Positions 27,680 to 36,039 of a stretch of DNA of 64,000 bases are shown here, piece after piece (position 1 is the stretch's first letter; each line of letters begins with the position of its first letter). The notes under the pieces were generated by a model. The model saw only the letters and a program-made list of their open reading frames with translations, was not told the origin of the DNA and did no database searches. The stretch lies in assembly GCF_003627815.1 (NCBI RefSeq), contig NZ_CP032698.1:124001-188000 (forward strand), in the 5' to 3' direction. The position numbers and the translations under genes are program-made. This DNA comes from Streptomyces hundungensis (lineage in GTDB: Bacteria; Actinomycetota; Actinomycetes; Streptomycetales; Streptomycetaceae).

Positions 27680-28725
27680 TGCCACTCCCCCGATTCCGCT
27701 ACGAGGCGGCCGAGCTCCGCCAGGTTGCGTTCGCCGTGGTGCTGTCGGATGTAGACCTCGAGGTCGGTCGCGTGGCGGGTGTGGGCCGGGTCGTGGCACA
27801 GCGGTTCGGCGCCGGTGGCGCGCCCGACGTGGGTCAGGACATCGGCACACACCCCTTCGATGAAGCCCCGCACCCGCAGACTCCGCGCGCGGCCCGCGCC
27901 TTCCACATCGGCCGGGTCCTTGTCGATCTCCGTCGCCGCCTGGGCCAGTACCGCGCTCGCCGCGTGCAGACGCATGTCGACCGCGCCCAGATGGGCATCG
28001 GTCAAGGGGTCGGTGCCGTGCCGCGCGGCAGCTGCGGCAAGCGTGCGCGCCACGGCCCGGGCCCCGCCGTACCAGCAGGCCGCCACACCGATGCCGCCGT
28101 GCTGGAATCCGGGCCGCTCCACGTAGGACTCCACGCCGCCGACCGGAATCGCGGGCACATCCGTGAACAGCATGTCGGCGCTGTCGCTCGCCGCCATGCC
28201 CAGCGCCTGCCAGCTCCCCTCCACCGGCCGGCACCACGCGGCACCCGATCCGAGGCCCGTGGCGACGGCGAACAGACGGCGACCGTCGTCGGCCCGCGCG
28301 GTGACCAGGGCATGGGTGCAGCTGTGCGCCCCCGAGCAGTACCGCTTGCGTCCGTTGATCACCCAGCCGTCGTCACCGAGCGACGCGGTGAGCCCCTCTC
28401 CCGGCGGCTCCGCGGCCCACACCCCCCACCGCTCGCCGGGCCTGGCGGCCGGCCCGTCCAGTTCAGCGAGGATCGCGACCGCGTCGACGTGCCCTTCCAC
28501 CAGACGCACCAGCGAGAGGTCCGTCTCGGCCATGTCCGCCAGGGCCAGGAACCTGTCCAGGGTGCGTCCCGACCCGGGCAGGGGAATGTCCAGCTCGCCC
28601 GACGTGATGTCCTGCACGCAGTCGGCGAAGGCCGCCGCGACAGTGTCGCGAAGCCCTTCACCCCACGGCGCCTGCCCCGCTCCGATCTCCGGCGCGGCCG
28701 GCTTCTCACGTGCGGTGCCTTGCAT
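27676..28725 (-). CDS. Acyl-CoA dehydrogenase-like flavoprotein
   Basis: A 349-residue acyl-CoA dehydrogenase-fold protein. The middle beta domain includes WVINGRKRYCSGAHSCTHAL, the usual loop near the flavin. The C-terminal helical domain has a short, divergent end (YIRQHHGERNLAELGRLV) without the typical GT-x-EI signature. It may act on an acyl carrier or sugar conjugate rather than a normal acyl-CoA. ATG 28725 is chosen as the clear start (MQGTAREKPAAPEIG). It is the first gene of the four-gene coupled operon with PIG-L, methyltransferase and glycosyltransferase. Confidence 0.82.
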   Translation of the reverse strand: MQGTAREKPAAPEIGAGQAPWGEGLRDTVAAAFADCVQDITSGELDIPLPGSGRTLDRFLALADMAETDLSLVRLVEGHVDAVAILAELDGPAARPGERWGVWAAEPPGEGLTASLGDDGWVINGRKRYCSGAHSCTHALVTARADDGRRLFAVATGLGSGAAWCRPVEGSWQALGMAASDSADMLFTDVPAIPVGGVESYVERPGFQHGGIGVAACWYGGARAVARTLAAAAARHGTDPLTDAHLGAVDMRLHAASAVLAQAATEIDKDPADVEGAGRARSLRVRGFIEGVCADVLTHVGRATGAEPLCHDPAHTRHATDLEVYIRQHHGERNLAELGRLVAESGEWQ

Positions 28726-29485
28726 GGCGGTACTCCTTGCCCAGGGACGATGCGGGGGACCATGGCCTTCCGTATGGCCCTCCTGGCGGTACCCCTGGTG
28801 CGACAGAGGATGCGCGCGCCGCCGTAGGAGCGTGGCGAAGACTGCCGACGGGTTCCCATCCTCGCCACCAGCCGGTTCCGCCGCATCACGGGGCACGGCC
28901 AGGGGCGGCGGCCCCACGCCGGCCGAGCCTCGGCCCACACGGTGCGGGCAGCGTCGCCACCTTGCCCCGCGGCCTGGGCTCCGCCTGGCACACGATCTCG
29001 ATCTGGTTAGCGGAGCCATCCTCACCTGACCCGCCGGGCGACCTTCTGCATCGAGGGCGTCCGCCTGGTGGACGCTGAAGTGGGGCTCCGTCTGTCCTCA
29101 GGTGAGCACGTCATGAAAGGGCGTGGCCGACGCGGAGTAACCCGCCTCGCAGCAGGCATCCCGACACCGGGCACCGTAACGCCCGGCGGCGGGGGCAAGT
29201 CACCCATGGGCGCGGCGCTCGGGCGGCCCAGCGCCAGCTGCCACGGAAGGGCTTTGTCGCTGGCGTGCCGGGCGGAGGCGGTGAGGATCGGGCGCGGGAG
29301 TTCGGTGCCGTCTCCAAGGGCTCCCCCGGCCCCGGGGGCCCCGGCTGCCCGCCGCCCGTGATGATGAGCCCTCGTCGCCGACCCCCGATGGGGCCCTCCA
29401 GGCACGAGCCGGTCACGATGCGGGCTGAGGGGTGACCGTCGGGGAGGTGCGCCGGCGGGCGGACGAGCCGCCCGCCCGCTCAGGG
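28726..29485. other. Non-coding stretch
   Basis: I see no supported gene between the four-gene operon and the decayed surface-protein gene. The first part must hold the operon promoter, but I cannot pick -10 or -35 boxes with confidence. Several GC-rich inverted sequences are present near 29320-29350, without a clear terminator. Confidence 0.4.
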
Positions 29486-30439
29486 TCAGCCTGTGCGTCT
29501 GCGGTACCGGCACACACCGGCACCGAGAGCTACGGCAGTCGCGCCGAGACCGAGTTGCCAGCGCGTCGCTGCGCCAAGTCCCGTCTCAGCGAGCTTGCCT
29601 GATGGAGCATCAGGCACTTGCCCGGCGGATTCGGCAGCCGCCCCCTGCTCGACCTCCGGCCGGTCGCCGGTGGGCGCCGGTTGATGATCACCCGGAGCGG
29701 GCTCGCCGGTTTCGCCCGTGGTCGACTCGCCGGCGCCGCCTCCGTTTGACTCGCCGGGCCCCTCTGTTCCAGCCTCACCGCCAGGATCCGCGGGTTCCTC
29801 ACCGCCAGGGTCACCGCCACCCTCACCGCCGGGATCCGTAGGGTCACCGCCCGGATCACCGGGATCGGCGGACGGACGATATGCGACCTGTACCAGGGCG
29901 AGTCAAGACTGATGCCGTCGGAGGCTCCTACCTCAACGGCCTTGAGCGGAGCGTCATCGTGGAACCGCACGCGGATGGACAGCTGCACCATGCCGCTTGG
30001 AACGACCAGGTCGAAGTGCGCGGTGCTGGATGGCATCGTCGGATCCGCATTCCGCCACCCGCCCCCTCGCGTACCTGCACATCGACGTGGTCGGAACTCA
30101 GTTCCAGGTCACCATCGACGAGCATGAACGTCACGTCGCGAGCGGCGCCGACGGCTCGGCGTCTACGACGACCGTGACTTCTCGCCATGGGCCACCAGCG
30201 ATGAATTCGTCCGGAAGCCCCCGCAAGGAGACAGTCACGCCCTGGCTCTCTTCCGCTCCGTCGTCCAATCGCCCGTTCCCGTCCGCTTCGCGCCCCCTGC
30301 CGGGGTCAGCGGGCAATCGGTCGGGCATCGTGAGCCCTACGCACGTGCCGCCGGCCGCCTCCGCCGGAGCGGCCAGCAGCGCGCGACGGGCGCCATGACA
30401 CCGGCCGCGACGGCCAGCACGGTTCTTCTCAAAATGCAC
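29486..30439 (-). pseudogene. Decayed sortase-anchored surface protein (LAETG)
   Basis: Read with several frame changes, this gene has every part of a Streptomyces cell-wall protein. A signal peptide (TVLAVAAGVMAPVA, then ALLAAPAEAAGGTCVG) comes first. Next is a beta-rich domain (VTVSLRGLPDEFIAGGPWRE, RDVTFMLVDGDLELSS, HFDLVVPSGMVQLSIRVRF), then a Pro/Gly/Asp/Glu-rich linker near 29620-29860. It ends with LAETG, a membrane helix and RYRRRTG. At least four indels separate these pieces (near 30385, 30140, 30030 and 29880). LAxTG is a known sortase-E-type signal in Streptomyces. No sortase gene is adjacent. Confidence 0.75.
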
Positions 30440-31709
30440 GGTGCTCTCTGTTCCACGTGTTGCACTCGACAAGATCACTCTCACTGGTGCAGAAACGCCA
30501 CAACAGCCCATCTCTGGCTATGACCTCATAAAGCTCATTTATGACAGCTTTCCGACGTCTGCTTTCCTCAGGCAGAGCGGCCGTCGGGACGGTCCTACGC
30601 GCGGTCAGGATCGGGCGGCGCCGACACGGGGGCGCTCCCGGAGGCGCTTCCCGCTCGTGCACTCGGTCATCGATCCCCCTCACTCACGGCGTCGTACGGG
30701 ATCCAACCCGTCGGCACCTTGTCGAACGAGCGCACACGTAGGCCCAGTTGAAGTCGATTGACCGGAACGCCCTCCCCTCCAGGTCACCTTGCGCCAGAAG
30801 ACGGCCACCTCTTAGGCGGCACCGGATCCGCCCCGCTCGGTCGTCCCGAGCGGTCGACCGGCCGCGCTCGACCAGCACGGACAGCTCGTGTTCCGCCGAC
30901 TGCACGCCGGCCGCACCAGTACGAGCACCGGCTCGCACGCCGGTGTACCGCGCAGCACTCAGGTCGGAATCCCCCGTGAACGCCCGCGCGCCGGACTCAT
31001 GGACACGGCTCCCGCACTTGCAGCGGGCTTGGCGAACACCGTTCCTCAGTCCGTGAGTTGTTTGCGCACATCCATTCATGCCCTGGGCCGGCATGCCGAC
31101 CGGGCGCGTAAGCGCCATCGCCTGCGCGTGCCGGGCCCAGGTCACCGCGTGCCGGGCCCGGGTCACCGCATGCCAGGCCCGGGTCACCGCATGCCGGCCA
31201 GCAGCCCGACCTCGAAAGCCGGCGCGCCGGCCTGGCCCAGGCTGCGGAAGTCCGGCTCGACCGACCCCAGGGGAAGGGCCCCGGTCGGCACGGCGGGAGT
31301 AGGCGCAGGACCAAAATCCGACCAGGGAGACGGGCGGGCCCTGCCGCAGTCTCGCCGGACCACCGTCCCCGTGGCACTCCATCGCGGTGCTGCGAATGAA
31401 ATCAGCGGCGCCGGGGGGGTGCGAAGACACGTTCGAGGGATTGACGCAGCGATGCGGCACGCGCCGACCTGTCGCGACGTAGCCTTCGCAGGACCCTACG
31501 AGTGGGGCGTCACCATTGACGACGCCTGCCACTCCACGACCCCCAGGTGTACTGGTCTTTCTTTTCCCCCGATCGAGTGGCGATATGTACGGCGTTCAGG
31601 GGTAGACGGGCGGCCATGAAGGAGCAGCCGGGGCAGAACCGTCCCGCCACCGGCGCTCTTCAGCAAAGAAGTGTCCCGCGCCGATCAGGCGCCCGACGGA
31701 AGTGCACGC
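30440..31709. other. Long stretch without a supported gene
   Basis: About 1.27 kb has no recognisable coding sequence. Open frames on both strands (for example minus 30684-31532) have Arg/Ala/Gly-rich shadow compositions and no clear ribosome sites. A 21-bp tandem repeat lies at 31126-31197. The segment separates decayed surface-protein DNA from the signalling island. Confidence 0.45.
31126..31197. repeat. Tandem repeat with 21-bp period
   Basis: Three to four copies of GTCACCGCATGCCGGGCCCG plus one base run head to tail. Units differ by one or two substitutions. The internal CATGCCGGGCCCGG segments are partly self-complementary, so the array could bind a protein or form hairpins. The length is a multiple of three, but no gene is evident. 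Confidence 0.7.
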
Positions 31710-32075
31710 ATGGCGACAACCTCTCCGGACGAATCCGGCGCAGGACCGCACGCCTCCCTCCCCGGGGCGACCATCACCGAACAAGTGCAGGGGGACAGGT
31801 CGGTGATCCTGACGGTCGCGGGTGCCCTCGACTGGAGCACCACCGGCCGACTCGTCACCGCGATGCAGAAGTCCGTCGACGCCCGGTCCGTCACAGTGGA
31901 CCTGCGCGGCTTGGTCTGGGCGGACTCCGCGCTGCTGCACGCCCTCATCAATACGCAGCGCCATCTGCGCTCCCACGACACTCCGCTCGTCCTGCGCGGA
32001 CCCTTGCATCCGGTTCTCGCACGCCTCTTCGACGTCACCGGGACCCACAGCTACTTCGTCTTCCACGATGCCTGA
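31710..32075 (+). CDS. STAS-domain anti-sigma factor antagonist
   Basis: A 121-residue RsbV/SpoIIAA-like protein. A single STAS domain reads VILTVAGALDWSTTGRLV and VDLRGLVWADSALLHALI. The Ser in WADSALL is at the position that partner kinases phosphorylate. ATG 31710 has GGAAG upstream; an in-frame GTG at 31671 is an alternative. It opens a run of partner-switch genes and should bind an RsbW-like kinase, such as the one at 32721, when unphosphorylated. Confidence 0.82.
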   Translation: MATTSPDESGAGPHASLPGATITEQVQGDRSVILTVAGALDWSTTGRLVTAMQKSVDARSVTVDLRGLVWADSALLHALINTQRHLRSHDTPLVLRGPLHPVLARLFDVTGTHSYFVFHDA

Positions 32076-32335
32076 CGGAACAGGGTCCACAACGGGGAAG
32101 ACCATGCGGAGTACGTGCTCTGCTCGCCGGGTGCCCCAGCGCGCCGCGCACGCCGGGGAAAACGCCGAGCGACACGTGGCGCGTGGCCAACGGAGCACCC
32201 GGGCACGCGGGCATCCGGGTACCGAGGTATCGCGGAGACAGCCATCGGTACCTGCGCACCCATCGCGCCGTGCCGCGCGCCGGTTCCCCACCGCCGTGCA
32301 TCGTGAAACCACACGCACCACACCCGTGACACGAG

Positions 32336-32734
32336 ATGATCAGAAGCATGAGAACACCCGGTCCCCAGCCGGACACCCCCATCCCTCACGTACGCGGCCA
32401 CTGCCACGACGACCTGCTGTGGGTCATCGCTCTGTCGGGCGACATCGAAGACGCGGTGGTCGCCCTGGTCGAGGAGGCCACTCTTCGCGCCGAGCGGGCC
32501 ACCGCACACCTACTGGTCTACGACTTGGACGCCATGGGCTTCTGCGACTCGTCGCTGCTCAACCACCTCCTGCGCACGGCACGTCAACGGCACGTGGTCC
32601 TGGCGGGCACCAACCCGTTCATGGACCGCTTGCTGGACGTGACGGGCGTGGCCCACGTCTTCACCCGGGTCGCCACACTGGATGCCGCCCGATCCCTCAC
32701 CAGCGACGAACGTGCGGTCGATGACAGGCAATGA
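32336..32734 (+). CDS. STAS-domain anti-sigma factor antagonist
   Basis: A 132-residue STAS protein. The core is LWVIALSGDIEDAVVALV followed by LVYDLDAMGFCDSSLLNHLL, with Ser at the regulatory position. Its stop overlaps the start of the ATPase gene by 14 bases, so the pair is translationally coupled, as expected for an antagonist and its anti-sigma kinase. ATG at 32336 has an ACGAG site; an internal ATG at 32348 is possible. Confidence 0.82.
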   Translation: MIRSMRTPGPQPDTPIPHVRGHCHDDLLWVIALSGDIEDAVVALVEEATLRAERATAHLLVYDLDAMGFCDSSLLNHLLRTARQRHVVLAGTNPFMDRLLDVTGVAHVFTRVATLDAARSLTSDERAVDDRQ

Positions 32735-33197
32735 CGCAGCTCAGACCCCGAACGCCGACCCGCCGCCAAATACCCGGGGCGGACGTGAGCGCGCACCCCG
32801 CGAAACCCCTTGGCCCGTGTTCGAGACCGACTCCGCACGCCATGCCGTTCCGGAGGCACGTCGCCGGGCGGTGGCGTTCGTCAGGGACACGTGTCCCGGC
32901 GCGGACCTCATCGCGGTGCAACTCGTCCTGGGCGAACTGATCAGCAACGCCGTGCGGCACACCGCCGCGGGCACCTGGCACCTGCTCCTGCGTGCCGACG
33001 AGACGGCCCTGACCATGACGGTGACGGACTCCAGCTCACGCCTCCCCCAGCCCCGGCAGGCGGATCCGTTCGACGGGCTGGGGGGGTTCGGGCTGCACAT
33101 CGTGGGACGCCTCTGCGACAGCAACACCGTCACGGTGCATGAGAGCGGCAAGGCGGTCACGGTCAGCTGGATGCTGCCGCACCGCCCGATTGCGTAG
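32721..33197 (+). CDS. RsbW-like ATPase / anti-sigma kinase
   Basis: A 158-residue single-domain HATPase protein. The N box is VLGELISNAVRHTAAG near residue 78, and the G box region reads DPFDGLGGFGLHIVGRLCD near 125. No dimerisation or sensor domain is present, as in RsbW/SpoIIAB relatives of Streptomyces. It probably phosphorylates the coupled STAS protein and may sequester a sigma factor. No sigma gene lies in the window, so its target must be encoded elsewhere. Confidence 0.85.
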   Translation: MTGNDAAQTPNADPPPNTRGGRERAPRETPWPVFETDSARHAVPEARRRAVAFVRDTCPGADLIAVQLVLGELISNAVRHTAAGTWHLLLRADETALTMTVTDSSSRLPQPRQADPFDGLGGFGLHIVGRLCDSNTVTVHESGKAVTVSWMLPHRPIA

Positions 33198-33410
33198 TCG
33201 GAGATCGTGACCCGGATTCCCGTGTCGGTCTTCGCGTGCCCGCGGGTCCGGGCCGTGACGTCGACAGGCCCGCACACGCGGCTGGTGTCACCGATCGGAA
33301 GACGACCTTGCCGTCCCTGCCACTCGCCCGGCCCCCAGCACACCCACCCGGGGAGTCGTTCCACGGCCCGGTTACCATCGCTCATCCCGCCGCACAAGGA
33401 GCCCATACCG

Positions 33411-34097
33411 GTGACCGTCGTCCTGCCGCCCGCCGGCACCACTGCCGGACTGCTGCACATGCAGGAAGTCACGCACGACACGGCGGACTGCCTGCGCAGC
33501 CTGGTGTGGCGGGCCGGCACGGGCTGGCGCATGGTCAGCAGTGCGGTCCTCGGGGGCGGCATCGGCGCGCGTGCGTGGGTGCTCAACACCCAGGTGCCGC
33601 ACGGCTATCGGCGTACGGACCCGGACCGGCACCTGGCGGCGATCGCCCGGCGGATCGGCGCCGAGGGGCCGGGGGTCGGTCTGATGACGGCCGCCGACAT
33701 CAGGTCGTCCGGCCGCGCGGAGGACGGCGGGGTCGAAACCGTCGCGACCGCCGGACTCGGTGTGCGCGGCTGGGCCGCATCCCCCGCGTCCGGTACAGAC
33801 GTGCCCGCCCGGCCCGGGACGATCAACATCGTGGCCGCCGTGCCGGTCGCGCTGAGTGACGCGGCTCTGGTCAACGCCGTGGCCACGGCCACGGAGGCCA
33901 AGGTGCAGGCGCTGCTGGACGCCGGCTTCGACTGCTCGGGGACGCCGACGGACGCGGTGTGCGTGGCGGCCAGGGTGCCTCGCGCCGACGAGGAGGTGCA
34001 CGCGTTCGCCGGTCCGCGTTCGCTGTGGGGCGCCCGCCTGGCACGCGCGGTCCACACCGCCGTACGCACCGCAGCCGAGTTCGCAGCCGACCGCTGA
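33411..34097 (+). CDS. cbiZ: Adenosylcobinamide amidohydrolase (CbiZ-like)
   Basis: A 228-residue CbiZ-family enzyme, known to hydrolyse adenosylcobinamide to adenosylcobyric acid so that salvaged corrinoids can be remade into B12. Conserved stretches include WRMVSSAVLGGGIGARAW, VGLMTAADI, PGTINIVAAVPVALSDAALV, ATATEAKVQALLDAG, and TPTDAVCVAARVP (the most conserved motif). GTG 33411 follows AAGGAGCCC. No other cobalamin gene is adjacent, and I did not find a cobalamin riboswitch in the short upstream region. Its place among signalling genes is probably accidental. Confidence 0.85.
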   Translation: MTVVLPPAGTTAGLLHMQEVTHDTADCLRSLVWRAGTGWRMVSSAVLGGGIGARAWVLNTQVPHGYRRTDPDRHLAAIARRIGAEGPGVGLMTAADIRSSGRAEDGGVETVATAGLGVRGWAASPASGTDVPARPGTINIVAAVPVALSDAALVNAVATATEAKVQALLDAGFDCSGTPTDAVCVAARVPRADEEVHAFAGPRSLWGARLARAVHTAVRTAAEFAADR

Positions 34098-34150
34098 CCT
34101 GCCGCGGACCGGTTCGCCCGCCCGGCCGGACCCCACTCAATGCGGGCCCG

Positions 34151-34507
34151 TCAAGCGCGTAGCGCCTCGATCGCGTCCTCGACGGTGGGCTGGAAGGTGA
34201 AGAGCTGGTCGAGGCCGATGATGCGGAAGACGTGCATCTGGTCGGCGGTCACACCGACCAGGACCAGCGGGGCGCCGGCCTCGCGCGCCTGGCGGTCGGC
34301 GCCGATCAGCACGGTGATGCCGGTCGAGTCGCAGTAGGTGAGGCCGGAGAGGTCGATCAGTACGGGAAGGGCGGGACCGAAGGGCTCTTCCTGGATGAGC
34401 CGGGTCAGCTCCGGCGCCGTGTGGTGGTCGAGTTCGCCGGCCACGGCCAGCACCGTGGCCCCGCCGGCGTGGGTGCGGCGGGTGGCGGTCAGAGTGGGGT
34501 CGGTCAC
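34151..34507 (-). CDS. STAS-domain anti-sigma factor antagonist
   Basis: A 118-residue STAS protein beginning MTDPTLTATRRTHAGGATV. The regulatory Ser sits in LIDLSGLTYCDSTGITVLIG, the most typical antagonist signature in the window. GTG 34507 overlaps the phosphatase stop as GTGA, so the two are co-translated. That pairing suggests the phosphatase dephosphorylates this antagonist. Confidence 0.88.
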   Translation of the reverse strand: MTDPTLTATRRTHAGGATVLAVAGELDHHTAPELTRLIQEEPFGPALPVLIDLSGLTYCDSTGITVLIGADRQAREAGAPLVLVGVTADQMHVFRIIGLDQLFTFQPTVEDAIEALRA

Positions 34508-35832
34508 CGGGTCTCCTGAGCGAGTTGGGGCGTGCGGCGGGGCGGGACGGACAGGGCGAGCAGCGCGGTGTCGTCGCTCACCCCGGTACCCAGATCGGTG
34601 AAAAGTTTGTGCACGGTGGCCAGTAAGTGGTCGGCTCCGCGGGGGGTGTGGGCGGACAGATGGCGCGCGAGCCCTTCCTCGCCCAGCATGTGTCCGTTCG
34701 CGGTGCGCGCTTCGATGAGCCCGTCGGTGTACAGCAGCAGTGCGTCGCCCGGCGCGAGAAGGGTGCTGGCCTGCACGAATTGGGGCTCGGGCAGCAGGCC
34801 GATCAGCTGGCCGCCGGCCGTGGACACCGGCTCGACCGTGCCGTCCGCACGCACGGCCAGGGCCGGAGGATGGCCGCCGCCGGCCAGCGTAACGGTGAAC
34901 GACCCGTCCGCACCGGCGTCGAGCACGCCGAACACCGCCGTGCAGAACCGCTGGAAGTCGCCCTGGAACTCACCCTTGAGGACCGTGTCGAGGTTGGCGA
35001 GGGCGGTCCGGGGGTCGGGGTCGTAAATGGCGGCGGCCCGCAGGGTGTAGCGGGTCAGCGAGGTCAGGGCGGCGGCGTCGGCTCCCTTGCCGCACACGTC
35101 GCCGACGAAGAACGCCCAGCGGCCGTCGTCGAGCGGAAAGAGATCATAGAAGTCGCCGCCGATCTCGTCGAGGGACGCGGGGTGGTAGGCGGCGGCCGTG
35201 TCCAGCCCGGGGACGGTCGGCAGGGTCGGCGGCAGCAGGGTGCGCTGGAGCGTGCGGGCCAGCCGTTCCGCGTCCGCGCGCCGTTCCCGTTCGGCGGCCA
35301 CGGTGTGCAACGCGGCCAGCCGCAGCTCGAGTTCGTCCATGGCGAGCGCGGCCAGCTCCTGGAGGGCGGCGAGCTGGTCGTCGGCCGGCCGGCGGGGGCA
35401 GGTGTCGAAGACGGTGACGGTGCCCAGCTGGTGCCCGTCCGGTGTGGTGATCGCCGCGGCGGCACAGAAGCGTACGTCCAGCTGCCCGGGGACGAGGAGG
35501 CCGGCGACCGGACCGGCATCGGCGCGGGTGTCGACGAGGACGCGGGGGCCGTCATGCGCGACCGCGAGGGACCAGGCGCCCGCCGCACGGGGGAACTCCC
35601 CGACGTCCCCGAGGCCGTACGCCGCCTTGCACCACACCCGGTCGCTGTCCACGATCGCCACCATGGCCATGGGAGCCGCGAAGACGCGCGCCGCGAGGGA
35701 GGCGATCTTGTCGAAGACCGGGTCGGCGGGCGTGTCCAGGACCGCGTAGCGGCGCACCGCGTCGAGCCGTCGCTGCTCGTCCTTGGTCGCGGAGCTCGCA
35801 CCGCGGCGCGGACCGTACTCACACACCGCCAT
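34504..35832 (-). CDS. GAF-SpoIIE protein phosphatase (RsbU-like)
   Basis: A 442-residue PP2C-type phosphatase. A GAF sensor spans about residues 25-170 (RRYAVLDTPADPVFDKIA, VWCKAAYGLGDVGEF). After a coiled linker (LAALHTVAAERERRADAE) comes the SpoIIE catalytic domain with DEIGGDFYDLFPLDDGRW and FFVGDVCGKGADAAALTS, plus the C-terminal metal site GVSDDTALLAL. It should remove phosphate from STAS antagonists in response to a small ligand or redox signal. It is coupled to the STAS gene at 34151. Divergent from the giant hybrid gene at 36040, with 207 bp between, so a shared promoter region is likely. Confidence 0.9.
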   Translation of the reverse strand: MAVCEYGPRRGASSATKDEQRRLDAVRRYAVLDTPADPVFDKIASLAARVFAAPMAMVAIVDSDRVWCKAAYGLGDVGEFPRAAGAWSLAVAHDGPRVLVDTRADAGPVAGLLVPGQLDVRFCAAAAITTPDGHQLGTVTVFDTCPRRPADDQLAALQELAALAMDELELRLAALHTVAAERERRADAERLARTLQRTLLPPTLPTVPGLDTAAAYHPASLDEIGGDFYDLFPLDDGRWAFFVGDVCGKGADAAALTSLTRYTLRAAAIYDPDPRTALANLDTVLKGEFQGDFQRFCTAVFGVLDAGADGSFTVTLAGGGHPPALAVRADGTVEPVSTAGGQLIGLLPEPQFVQASTLLAPGDALLLYTDGLIEARTANGHMLGEEGLARHLSAHTPRGADHLLATVHKLFTDLGTGVSDDTALLALSVPPRRTPQLAQETR

Positions 35833-36039
35833 GCCCCCCGTTCCGCCCGCTGGATCGTGCCTGCTGGTGTCAGGCGCGGCAGTTATATCCTATGGATCTG
35901 TCTGCAAGTACCCCGGATGGTCCAGCGATCACGCGGGTAGCTCCAATCATGAACACCGCGGCGCGCGGAGGGACGACAGCACGACGAGCGCGGCGGCCAT
36001 GTGCTCGTACGTCGGCTGCCGTGAACGAAGGGGTGGGTA

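Noticed and set aside
31126..31197. CRISPR-like array
   Set aside because: The units follow directly without unique spacers, so this is a simple tandem repeat. No cas gene is in the window.
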